DNA of 64,000 nucleotides from Acridotheres tristis (Eukaryota > Chordata > Aves > Passeriformes > Sturnidae). Made by a program: the position numbers and the translations under genes. Below, one piece after another: positions 12,333-22,500 of the stretch. The notes beneath the pieces are model-generated. The model saw only the letters and a list, made by a program, of their open reading frames with translations. It did no database searches and was not told the DNA's origin. The stretch lies in assembly GCA_037013685.1 (NCBI GenBank), contig CM072919.1:26832646-26896645 (forward strand), in the 5' to 3' direction. Each line of letters begins with the position of its first letter. The stretch's first letter is position 1.

Positions 12333-13925
12333 CTCTCAGGTGTTTAGGATAAGTGTAGCTTGATGTGTGCTCGTAGTTAAACAAGCATTAAGAAGCTGTC
12401 AGCCTTCGAACTTTGCCAGTGGCGCATTCCTTGTCCATCTAATCACAAAGGGTGAGTTAACTGCCAGAATATTTTCTACGTACTTGAATGTGCTTATGTC
12501 TTTCATATTATTGTCCTTCTAAAATGAGTTATGTCTCTAAATTAATCACAATATTTCGATGGAATTTGTCTGGATATAGCAGTAGCAGATAGCACAGTGA
12601 AACTGACTCTTGCTAGTTACTGGTACCTCAGAAGGTATCCGCGTCATTGTTTTCAGAAGGAGCACGTATACTTGTATCCACATAAACTCTCACCTATTAG
12701 TGCACAGTTCATATACAAGACCGAATCCAGATTGTTATGTCACTCCATAAGAAAGTTAAACTTTCTATTTCTACTCTTAAGGAAGCATGTTAATGTTTAT
12801 TGAAAGATAGTGCACATCTGTCTCAGTCTGTAGCAGCTTACCTCTGCCAAATGCTGCTATTTTTACATTTTGCTTAACATTTAATTCTGCCTGCTTCTGT
12901 GATCTCACCTTTTCAGGTAATTTTGATATTCTTGCAGAGTATGAAGAGAAGAGATGATTTCTTTCTGAAAGGCCTCCTTTAATGGCAGAAGAATACTGAT
13001 TTCTAAACCCTAGGCCTAACTGGTACAACCTTCCCCAGGATGGCACTTCACCATGTCTGTAAAGGCTGCAGTCAGTATCAAACTTGATCCTTTTGTGCAA
13101 GAATTAGTTTGCAGAGCAGCTCACAGAAGAGCAGTTAATTGGTTTTCACATGTCCTTGTAGAGTTTTCACAGAGCTGTCAGAGGTGAGCAGGCCTGGAAA
13201 TCCCCAAGATAATTACTTTGTTGACATTTGTGTCACAGCAGTTCTGAAGGGGCTTAGAAGGGTCAGAAAGAATGAGTCACAAACAAACCACATGGGTAAC
13301 CCCTTAAATACTGGCATGGCTTTATTTCTCGCTATGTCCTTTGTGTTTCCAATATTGCCTCTACCAAAGCCATTTCTAAATATCACATCTCCTTCTCAGC
13401 TTTTTTCACCAAAATGCATACTGAACATCCTCTGGATTTGGATAGAGACTTGTCTTTCTTGCAGAGTACCTGTGGCATCTCAAAAAGCTGATTGGAGTTT
13501 TACATTGTATTATGAACCTGCCTTCATATTCATGAGGTTTTTTGCAATCTTTTCTACCCATCACGTAAAATTAGGAAAAGGGAATAAAACATCTTGGATT
13601 TCCTCAAGTGTCTGGGCTTCTGCCATGACCTGCATACCTCTAGGGACGTTTTCCCTCTGGGGACTTGAAAGTTCAACTATACCTGCATAAAATCAGAGTA
13701 ATAAAATCTATGCACCCACACACATTTATCAATGAGGGATTATCCCCAGGAGGATCTGTTTGAAATGATACAACTTTTAAAATTCTTTTAAGTAACTTTA
13801 GTCGTGGGTTTGTTAGCCTTTGCCCAGGGGGAGGGGAATTGTAGTTTTTCTTCAAAAGAATCTGTTCACTGATGGTTTGAGGTTCGCTGGGTGAGGCCTG
13901 ATGGGCTTCAGTGAGCAAAAAGAAG
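12333..13925. other. Intergenic; holds a 183-codon open frame of unknown meaning
   Basis: No repeat family is recognised. The frame 13139-13690 (+) is open for 183 codons but begins with TTG. Its translation is hydrophobic with no motif I know. A frame of this length can occur by chance in 64 kb read in six frames, so I do not call it a gene. Nothing else stands out. Confidence 0.5.
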
Positions 13926-14382
13926 ATGCCTAGACTCTGAGAGTTTTAGATCTATAGGCTGAGACTAGCCAGAAGACACAGAGGAGATAAACAGACATTA
14001 ACAACCATTACCCCCTGGTGCAGTTGGAGACACCTGGTCTGGGAGAAGATTGATAAGAGAACCAAAGAATGAGGACCAAATTAGCATCAAAAGTGAAGGG
14101 ATCAAAAGCCAGTAAGAGATTGAATGCTAAGAATTGTGCAATGTAGAATCCATAAACGAGAATTTCTTTGGGGTTTTTGTATATAATGTGCAAAAATTCT
14201 GGTAAAGAACAATGCATGATGGAATGATGTCTACTGCATATCCTGGCATGTGTGGATGGAATGATTTCCATTGCATTTCCTGGCCACAATAATATCCTGG
14301 CCACAATAAAATAATTCCTGATTATCTAAAATTTAAATGATGTTGTTGGAGAGTTTCTTTTATTCTTGCAGTTTCACTGACA
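13926..14382 (+). repeat. Diverged LTR (family shared with 41277-41751)
   Basis: Aligns along most of its length with 41277-41751. Shared blocks include the GGAGACACCTG region, then CCAAAGAATGAGGACCAAAT, a TATATAA-type box near 14180, and an AATAAA at 14305-14310. It ends in TTTCACTGACA, where the sibling ends TTTCAGTGACA. The order TATA, then AATAAA, then a CA end is that of an LTR (U3-R-U5). Its 5' end is set at TGCCTAGACT by analogy and is approximate. No clear target-site duplication remains, so it is old. It is probably a solo LTR of an ERV-L-like family; the exact family was not determined. Confidence 0.65.
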
Positions 14383-15459
14383 GATCGATGCTGCTATAAT
14401 TCTACTAGGTTTTTTTTACTAGGTTGACAAACTCTAGCAATGCAATAATCCATTATTTACACCAAGTCTTCATTAAAAGCTATTGGCTTTTCATGCAGCT
14501 GCATCCTGTGGATGATAAAATCTCTAGAGAACTCACATTAACCATGTACTGAAATCTGTGCTCCCTTTCTTACAGTTGCATACCTTTCAGAAGCTATATA
14601 ATTTTCTATCAGTAGATGGTCATGCTGTTTTACAGCTATTATTCCATTCTGATTTTTTAGATTAAGTGTTAAAAAGACAAAACATTATAGCTGGCCCAAA
14701 GTGATCTCTTTAGGCTGAAAATTTTTAGAAGTAAAGGAGTTCTAACTCTGCAGGGCACAGAAAAAAGAGGAGCTTGCCAAAGCCCTTGCAGATGTGCTTC
14801 ATACCAAAACAAGTGAGAAAAGTATAAAAAAACCAAACAGTTCCTACTTCTCCAACTGCAGGCCACTATATGCACTCTCATTTGGCTGAAATTATGCTGT
14901 ATGATGTATAAACTAAAGGGACAGTAGAATCCTTAAGCTAAAACTGGAAGGACTAATCCATTAATCATAGTCTATCACAAGGCTTTCCTTCTTTTAAAGA
15001 TTAGTCAGGTTAAGTTTTTCTGTGTGCATTCAGTGAATGTTAAATATTAACTGTAACATTTCTTAAGGATAAGGTTATAGCTAAATATTCATTTTAAAAA
15101 TCAGTGTCAAGCATCAGTACAAGAGGACCACTAGCGACTGTTAGATTCTTGAGGTTTATTAGAAATATATCTAAAACCAAAGAAAAAATAATTGTCTTTA
15201 GCATTTATCTTGCTCTTCACTGTGCTGGCAAAAAGACAGAAAGCTGTTCCTCAGACAAGTAAAATATCTGGTTGGTAATGTAGTCAGCCACAACAGAGAG
15301 AGCTCTGATCTGAGGCCTTTGGTTCCTGCTGACAACAGATTTTATCCCAGGTCCAGAAAACCTCCTTAGGACAACAGCAAATCTAGGAAACCTTTTAATT
15401 AACATATCTGAGTATACTGACTTTCTTACAAAAATATTTTGTTAAAAGTGTGTGGTTAG
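14383..15459. other. Intergenic, no gene recognised
   Basis: AT-rich DNA. The open frames (70 codons or fewer) have no support. No repeat recognised. Confidence 0.65.
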
Positions 15460-16275
15460 TGTCATGCCATTGGTACATGGTGGGATGTTCGCTGTAAATT
15501 CTTGTCAGGCTTAACAAATGCATCAAACACGTGTCAGAGAACTCTTGTGCTTTTATTGTTTATTTCTGTAACCCTGGCAGCCAGCTCACTCCTTAGACCA
15601 AAAGGTGCTGGCTAACAAGCTCCGAAGTTCTTTGAACACATTTTCTCAGAAGCAGTGGCTAGCAAGCCCTAAATTTCCTACAGTACACTTCAGTCAGCTC
15701 TCAATTCCCACAGCTAACTTCTCAGAGGTCTGGCTACTAAGCCACGACTCACAACCAAATGTACTGGCTCATGAGCCACAATTCACCTCTTCTTAAAGGT
15801 GCTGGTTAACAGGCACAACACATTCCCACAAGCTCCCCACTCTCACAGCAAACGTTGGTACCAAGGATGGGGAAAAATATGTCAGCCATGCTTTGCCAAG
15901 ACAAAGCAAGGAAGGAGAAAAAAAAGGGTGAGAAAGAGAACAAAGCCTGAGTCCATAGTTACACATTGGTTATGCCATGTGGATGGACCAGAGCTGAGGT
16001 AGACAGTAAGACCGAAAGAGAGGAAAAAGAGAGCAAGGAGTCCTGATCAGCTTCATTTTATATCTGACCTGCTGCATGCCCCTTATGCAAACTAGACTCT
16101 TTGTGCTGTTTTGTTCATGCCTGCACAGACAGCCCCTTGAGCCCTTCCTCAGGGAGTGAGTCAAGGAGGAGGATTAAGCACAAGTGTCCAGGTGGAGCAG
16201 GAACTTGGCTCAGAACAAGTGCTGCCCCTGCTCTGCAGGACCGTGGCTTCAAATCACATCTTTCCCATTGTAACA
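15460..16275 (-). repeat. Candidate minus-strand LTR with internal degenerate repeats
   Basis: Read on the minus strand, the block begins TGTTACAATG (right end 16275). It has a GATATAAAATG box at 16054-16064 and two AATAAA signals at 15559-15564 and 15552-15557, and can end in GGCATGACA at 15460. The flanks gtcag (right) and gttag (left) differ by one base and may be a decayed 5-bp target-site duplication. Between about 15604 and 15815 a short motif resembling GTGCTGGCTAACAAGC recurs about five times at uneven spacing. No retroviral coding sequence adjoins it. LTR identity is inferred from signal order; the family is unknown. Confidence 0.45.
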
Positions 16276-16554
16276 GTCAGAATCTTTGAGACAAAATATG
16301 TTTTTGCCTGATCCTCCATAGTAAGTTCTACACTTACAGCCCATCACCACTTGTAAATAATCGGAAAACATCCCAAATTGTGTCCAAGAATACACATCCC
16401 TGGAAAACAGAAATTCAGTCTCAATTTAGAGTTATGTTATCTATTTAAAACATAGCATTATGTACTTTTCTACAGGATAAATGCAAGAATGTTACTCTAC
16501 AGTAAGCAGAGAAACATGTTAGGAGTTTAGTTTCTCTAAAAGAAGGGGAGACTG
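16276..16554. other. Short unassigned spacer
   Basis: Unique-looking AT-rich DNA between the candidate LTR and the CR1 tail. No feature seen. Confidence 0.6.
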
Positions 16555-16657
16555 AATGTAGCCATGGTGTAGTTTACATGATGGTGTTAGGTCATAGGTT
16601 GGACTCAATGATCTCAGAGATTTTTCCAACTTAATTGATTCCGTGATTCTGTGATTC
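16555..16657 (+). mobile_element. CR1 LINE 3'-terminal fragment
   Basis: Carries the CR1 3' end on the plus strand: a GGTTGGACTCAATGATCTCAG block, TTTTTCCAAC, then the terminal short repeat ATTCCGTGATTCTGTGATTC. Only about 100 bp remain, the usual severe 5' truncation of CR1. Confidence 0.85.
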
Positions 16658-16930
16658 TCCATTGTTCCAACAGCTCCACATGCTTCCTATGCTGGGGACC
16701 CCAGAGCTGGATGCAGAACAGCAGGTGGGGGTTCCCCAGGGCACAGTAGAGAGGCAGAATCCCCTCCCTCAGCCTGCTGGCCACAGTGCTTTGGATGCAG
16801 CCCAAGACAGAATTGTTCTTCTGGACTGGAAGAACAGCCAGATTTTGTCCAGCCTCTCATCCACCAGCAACTCCAAATCCTTCTTGGCATGGCTGCTCTC
16901 AATCTGTTCATCCCCCAGCTTGGATTGATA
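16658..16930 (-). mobile_element. CR1 LINE ORF2 fragment, opposite orientation
   Basis: On the minus strand this encodes the CR1 ORF2 C-terminal region in two frames: one reading MNRLRAAMPRRIWSCWW, then one reading CIQSTVASRLREGILPLY with an IQLWGPQHRKHVELLEQ block. The frame changes between them, so the copy is a pseudogene. It abuts the plus-strand CR1 tail ending at 16657 with no spacer. Both ends are truncated. The plus-strand open frames here are shadows. Confidence 0.85.
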
Positions 16931-17161
16931 TTACATTAGCTGAGGTGATTCTTCCCTCTACCTTCAATGGAGCCATGTAAGCTACATAGGCCACAGTGCA
17001 CTGTACACTTTGTGGGCTGACATCTTCAGAACATGTGGAAATCACATCATTGCACGAGTCTGCCTTCATGTTAACACGTCTGGGCTTCCAGCTGAAAAAT
17101 GGTGACAGCTGAATACTCACAACAGATGTTTTTTAAGAACACAGAAAAGCAAATAAAGGAG
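16931..17161. other. Short unassigned spacer
   Basis: No recognisable feature between the CR1 fragment and the LTR. Confidence 0.6.
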
Positions 17162-17705
17162 TATCTTGATTTCAGCCCGGGATAGAGTTAATTTCTTGGG
17201 CTCACAGTGGGAGTAATATTGATACCATACTGAAGTTTTGGGCATTGCTAAGTTGTGTTTATCCATATCAAGGGCTGGTTTTTCTGTGTCATGCTGTGCC
17301 AGTGAGGAGGTACAAAAAAGAAAAATTGTAAAGGAGCATAGGTGGGACAGGTGATCTGATCTGGCCAAAGGAATATTCTACACCATAGAATGTCGTGCTC
17401 AGTATATAAATTAGAGGATTTACTTGGAAATGGGGCTGATCTGGGTTTGTGAACAGGATCTGGCATCAATCAGGCAGTTATGAGCAACTGTATTGTGACT
17501 CACTAGATTGTTTTTTTCTTTCCCTTATAATTACCATTATAATTTACTCTTATTATAATATTTTACTTAATCTTCAAACATTAAACTGTTCTTATGTCAA
17601 CCTACAAATTTTTTACTTTTGGTCTCTTCCCCAGTCACTGAGGTGGGGACTGTGAGAGGAAGGATTGAACGAGCAGCTGCATAGTGCTCAGCTGCCAGTT
17701 CAAAC
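17162..17705 (+). repeat. ERV-L type solo LTR
   Basis: Resembles the abundant avian ERV-L LTR class that starts near TGTCCTGGTTTCAGC: here TATCTTGATTTCAGC, then GGGATAGAGTTAATTT. It has a strong TATATAAA at 17403-17410, an ATTAAA poly(A) signal at 17580-17585, an AACCTACAAATTTTTTACTTTT region, and a GAACGAGCAGCTGCATAGTGC block near the end. The 3' edge has decayed into a small tandem repeat of GGAGATACAAACAA units (17706-17755). No internal retroviral sequence adjoins it, so it is a solo LTR. Family assignment is from memory of the LTR class and should be treated as an inference. Confidence 0.78.
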
Positions 17706-18720
17706 AAGGAGATACAAACAAGGATACAAGGAGATACAAACAAACAAGGACGTGACTCCCTTAGTAGAGTTTTCTAAGCTTTGCTGGATTACTACATATG
17801 GCCACTAACAGATGTAACTTCTATTACAGATCTCTTTGGCAAGAAAACCTTATTTTCCACTCAGCTGTGACAGTCCCCTTCTGTCCCTGTAGGTTTTAAG
17901 GAATTCCGCCAGAGCAGAGACCCCATTTTGCATTGACCCTTTCACCCCTTACAGTATTTTGTGGAAATGATCTCAAAGTTCCTTTGTAGGGTGAGGGACG
18001 GGGGGAAGTCCCAGTCCAAATTATATTTAATAAATGATAGTGCCATACATTAAAAGGTCTTTTACAGAAAAATCTTAACTTTTGTGACTGACAAGATCCT
18101 ACTGAAGCAGGCATTAGCACTAAGACAAATGAGTCACACAAAACACTGTACATGAGCCCCTTGAAATGTTGAGTACAAGTGGGATGTCCTGCCCTGAAAT
18201 AATCCAAACTATTTATAAAATATAATTTTGTAGAAATCCAAACCCCTCATTTAACCTTTTTATAGGCACTTGCTGGCTGCATAGCATCACATCCGCTGCA
18301 AGAAGGTGATGGAGTGCCATGCCTACTGTGCAACAACCATTTGTTTCAGGGAAAAAGCCCTGCAACGTGTTGATCCTCTGTGAATTTACTGTAGTCATAA
18401 ATTAAGTTCCTGCTTGCTAAATTTGCATGTGAGGTTGATTACTTACATGATGTTAGGCAAAGCTATGTTTGCCCTTCTCCTTAAAAGTCTTCTCATGTTA
18501 TGTTTCTGCGGAAAATGTCACATCTATTAGTAGTGACAGGTGAAGCAAATTTCTGTTGGTCAGGTAGCAACACCAAGGCCTTTTGTCACCCCCATCCCAT
18601 GGGTGCCTCATGCCATTATGGCCCACAGAGGAAGAACAGCAGTGGAGGAAACCCTGCAAGACACACTGCACTGCCCTGTAGTCTTTTGTTAGAGGTCCTT
18701 CAGTGATTGCTTAAAGGCAG
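17706..18720. other. Intergenic; short tandem repeat then no gene recognised
   Basis: Begins with a small tandem repeat of AAGGAGATACAAACAA-like units to about 17755. The remainder is unique-looking with open frames of 103 codons or fewer and no support. Confidence 0.6.
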
Positions 18721-18980
18721 GTTAGCCTTCCTTCCTTCCTTCCTTCCTTCCTTCCTTCCTTCCTTCCTTCCTTCCTTCCTGGAATCCTGGAATCCTGGAA
18801 TCCTGGAATCCTGGAATCCTGGAATCCTGGAATCCTTCCTGGAATCCTTTCTTCCTCCCTGGAATCCTGGAATCCTGGAATCCTGGAATCCTGGAATCCT
18901 GGAATCCTTCCTGGAATCCTTTCTTCCTTCCTGGAATCCTTCCTGAAATCCTTCCTTCCTGGAATCCTTCCTTCCTTGGC
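18721..18980. repeat. Compound TTCC / GGAATCCT tandem array
   Basis: Starts with about 13 TTCC units, then seven GGAATCCT octamers, a TTCCTGGAATCCTTTCTTCC linker, a second run of six octamers, and a decaying third block. The higher-order block (octamer run plus linker) is itself repeated. Long open frames on both strands across it (79 to 124 codons) are artefacts of a stop-free repeat and are not genes. Confidence 0.95.
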
Positions 18981-20393
18981 ACATTTTGTCGAGAAGCAGA
19001 GATGCTGTGTTCTGATGTAATGTTTTCTTTCCACTCTGCCAATGTGTTGAGTTTGGTTAAGTCTGAAAGATTTACAGGCCACTTGAACCCTGGCATTTAA
19101 CTTCTAAGAAAAGCATGATTTCACCTGTTTGTTGTTGGTTTTGGTGGATACCTATGAGCTGCCATTGAGACTCACCTCGGGGAGGGTGGGGGTGGGTGGT
19201 GTAGCCCACATATTCCAGAAGCAGTTCTGCTTACATAAGCAACCAGTTCTCTCAGTACACCAGGGGTCAGGGTCTTTACTGCAAGCCTGTAACTGAAGCT
19301 CTTGAGGTTTCCTCTGAGGAGCTTGTAAGGGGTGATTTGAAAGATGCTATTTAGTCTACTCTTCCTTCCGAAAGGAAGCACATGCAGGTTTTTCTTAAGA
19401 CAGATGGAGAAGCTCACACTTCATGTCCACAAGAGGAGAAATGTGGTTATGGTCTATACTGTACACCTATGTGCAAATCACTTTGCCTCAACAACCACTG
19501 TTTCTTACACGACCAGGAAATTAGCAGAACAGTTACTGGGGAACAGCTTGGTCTCTCTTCTTTCTGAAGAGAACCCATAAACTTTAATTACCAAGCTATT
19601 TCTTCTAGCTCAGTGTCCCTCCAAAAAAAAACCAAAAAAACCCACCAAAAAACAAAAACCAAACCAACCAAACAAAAAAACCTGCAAAAACAAAAACAAA
19701 ACAAAAAAAAACCTTCCCCAAAAGATCAACCCTGTCCCCAAACCATAAACAAACAAACAAAGCACCCAGAAAAACTCAGTTCCTCCTAGGAAAGAAGGAA
19801 AGACTGTCATTAGTGGAAGTTTCATACATCCTCCTGTTCATTCCATGTCTCTTCTCCCTTCTGCTGACGCAGGAAAGAGAAAGGGACCTGTAACCTGTGA
19901 CAAGATGAAAATAGTGGAGATGACCTGACATAATTTTTGTTCACAGAAGAAAATGTAGAACAATGAAGAAACTGTTTCTCTAGTGGGTCCAGAAAGGATT
20001 TTAAACACGGGGAAGAAAGAGGAGAAAGGTGCAATGTACATCAAAACACTAATCCTACATTAAGACCCAGTATGAAATTGCAACTTAAAGTTTAGGAGGG
20101 GTATATAGCCTGTGGAGGACTTTATTAAAAATTAATATGAGGTTTATTATGCACATTTAGATTTCAACTTATGCTTGTAAAGCTAGTACTGGACAAATTA
20201 ACTTAGAATCATCAATCTTGCAAAAAATCCATATGAAAATAAAAGTCACTAAAGGACAATTTGCAGATCAAGTAAAGGTATGTTGTCATTTTGAATGGGT
20301 TATCATATCACTGAAAAAATAAAATTATTTGCAAATACAGTCTCAGTAGCACATGTATGGCAGCTCTGCTATTGGCAAAGCATGCAAAATGAG
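18981..20393. other. Intergenic; contains a C/A-only tract
   Basis: Unique-looking DNA with a C/A low-complexity tract at 19618-19770. A cysteine-rich short frame at 19382-19567 was considered and rejected. No gene recognised. Confidence 0.6.
19618..19770. repeat. C/A-only low-complexity tract
   Basis: Runs of A separated by C or CC with almost no T or G over about 150 bases. It produces a glycine/phenylalanine/leucine-rich shadow frame on the opposite strand. Confidence 0.85.
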
Positions 20394-20847
20394 TGCCCTA
20401 GTTTCAGCCAGGATCCTATTCAATACTACCTCAAGTCATTGCCAGGGGTGCAGGGAACGAATTTTCTCTCTCCCTTTCAAGGATAAGGGCATTCCTTCCA
20501 GTGGAGCAAGCATGGCAGAGGGAGCAGTGAGGGATGCTTGTCCCCAGCTGGAGGGAGCAGTCTGGCTGCTGTCACCTTACCTGCAGTCGAGCTCTGCACT
20601 CTCTCTTTAGTACACTTTTGTTATCACTATTGTTGCTGTTACTCTTAGGTTTCCCATCTTGTTGCTCTTTCCAGTAAATTGTTCTTAGCCCATGATCTTG
20701 GCCATTTATTCCTCCAATTCTCCTCTCCAATGTGTCACAGAGTGGAGGGGGAAAAGGGAAGGGGAGAAGCCAGTGAGCAGAATGTGGTTTTGGAGCCTCA
20801 GTGGGGGAGGCCACTAAACTGGGGACTACTATTTCTAAACCACAACA
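20394..20847 (+). repeat. ERV-L type solo LTR, internally shortened
   Basis: Begins TGCCCTAGTTTCAGCCAGGA, comparable to the TGTCCTGGTTTCAGC start of the LTR at 17162, and ends TAAACCACAACA, close to the usual AACCACGACA end. It carries an AGTAAA poly(A)-like signal in CCAGTAAATTG near 20672 and a GTTCTTAGCCCATGATC block. At 454 bp it is shorter than the 544-bp copy at 17162, mainly through loss of the TATA region. The flanks atgag and atgga are similar but not identical, so the target-site duplication is uncertain. Confidence 0.7.
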
Positions 20848-21359
20848 ATGGAGATGTTGCAGGCCACAGCACTCCTAGGAATACTTGGAAAAGCAGAGGA
20901 GTCACTTTGAATCGCCATCCAACATAAAGAAAAACCCTAAAATACATCTACTGCTGTGATCCAGAAATGCATTGCAAATCTAAGTTAAACAATAACAACA
21001 ATAAATGTTTTCTCACCCAGTCCCCCATATGGCACAGCTCATCATTTCTCTGTAGCAAGTTATATCATTCAACAGCAAAATGCTGTGAAAATTGGAGTGC
21101 CAAAGACTTTGGATATACTGCCTTGACTATAAGTCAGTTCAGGGAGAGTTATATGCCATGCCAACAAAATCCTTATTTATTTATTTATTTATCCAAATTC
21201 TTTATTGCAGTGCACTGTTCACTTGGAGGATCTTTTCTCTGATCGAGTGTGCCAAGCGTTGGGTAAACAGTTTTTATCTTACACACTGATTACATATGAA
21301 TTAGCTATCCCCCTTTACTTATATGTATTACTTTATTTTACATAGTCACAACCCTTATC
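20848..21359. other. Spacer with (TTTA)n run
   Basis: Holds a TTTA microsatellite at 21173-21192. No coding or LTR signal recognised, and no retroviral pol follows the gag relic on its downstream (minus-strand) side. Confidence 0.6.
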
Positions 21360-22500
21360 AGAAGTCCTCATCTGGTCTTTTGGTGTCTTCTTTGATGGTT
21401 TTCAATGTCCAGTGTCCCAAAATTTTTAGATGGGTGTTCCTTTACCACAGATTTGAGAAAAAATGCTAATCTCTTCCTCATTTCCCAGCTCAGCTGTAAC
21501 CAGAGATTCTTCCAGAGAAGAATCCTCTGGTCTCCCACAGTCATCATCGGTGATGGCCACGAGAGGGGGCTTTCATGTTTCAGCTGTGGACAATCCTTTT
21601 TCCAGTGCCCACCTTTATTACAGTATGCACATTGATTCATACCAAGTCTCCTGGGAGAATATGAGGTCGGTTGCAAATGCCCTCATCCCCTTCCTTTCTC
21701 CAGGGGCACCATTCCTTTGGAAATTCCTTCCATAACTACAACTATTTTTTGTTTCACTATTTCTCATGCTTTTTCCCTATTTTGATAAACTCCCCAAGCA
21801 ACATCTAACAGCCTCCCTGAATCATAACGCTCTTGTTCCTGAGCCTTCTGTACTTTCCTTCCAGTATCATCTGAGGATTGCCCCACATATGTGGTGGCTA
21901 ATTGGGTTTTTCCCTCCTCTTCTTCAGGATTGATATTAGTACATTGTTAAGCCATTTCTTCCAAATTACTTAAAAATCCAGTAGGTGATTCCTTGCAATC
22001 CTGCTAAATTTCAAATTATTTTGACATATTGCTAGCCTTTGGCATGGCATGTCTAATTCCATATAGTTCCATTGTTGATTTCTATTTCATCTCTCTCTAA
22101 ACATGGGCACATTAGTGTCCCACTAGGGATCTGCAGTGCAAAAATTAATGTCCAATGTACCCACCAAATTACCTGGCATAATTTGTCTTCCACAAGCCTC
22201 CTACAGATTTTAACAACCATCTTTCTTTCTGTACCATCAAGCAACATTTCTAACATGGTGTCTATATCCCTCCAGTCAGGATCCTGAGTTTTAATCATAA
22301 TTTCAAAAGCTTTTGCCATTTTGTCTGGGTCAGCTCAGTAGGTCCCAGCCATTGCCTCCCAATTATTGAGGTCTGATATTGAAAATGTCACTTTTACTGT
22401 GATTGAACTGTCTGTTCTTACTGTCTGATGGAGGTAGATACTATTACACCTCTGTGCTTAGCTCTAGTTCTCCCAGCAAATGGACTAAAATCCTCTGCTC
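21360..22500 (-). pseudogene. Decayed gammaretrovirus-like gag (capsid and nucleocapsid)
   Basis: Read on the minus strand, two open pieces remain. The upstream piece (22053-22319, 88 codons) contains QDPDWRDIDTMLEMLLDGTE, which matches the capsid style of gammaretroviral Gag. The downstream piece (21368-21676, 102 codons) contains one zinc knuckle, CAYCNKGGHWKKDC (C-x2-C-x4-H-x4-C), typical of the single-knuckle gammaretroviral nucleocapsid. The stretch between them keeps the gag character but has several in-frame stops, so the gene is dead. I see no matrix start, protease, pol or adjoining LTR. It is a class I (ERV1) remnant unrelated to the intact ERV-L provirus. Plus-strand open frames here are shadows. 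Confidence 0.8.

Noticed and set aside
18700..19096. Overlapping open frames of 79-124 codons on both strands
   Set aside because: They are translations of the stop-free TTCC/GGAATCCT tandem array, with repetitive peptides and no start or domain support.
19382..19567. Short cysteine-rich frame resembling a secreted peptide
   Set aside because: There is no signal peptide, homologous family or splice context; the cysteines probably occur by chance.
20389..20852. Target-site duplication for the LTR at 20394-20847 (atgag/atgga)
   Set aside because: The flanks differ at two of five positions, so they cannot be called a duplication.
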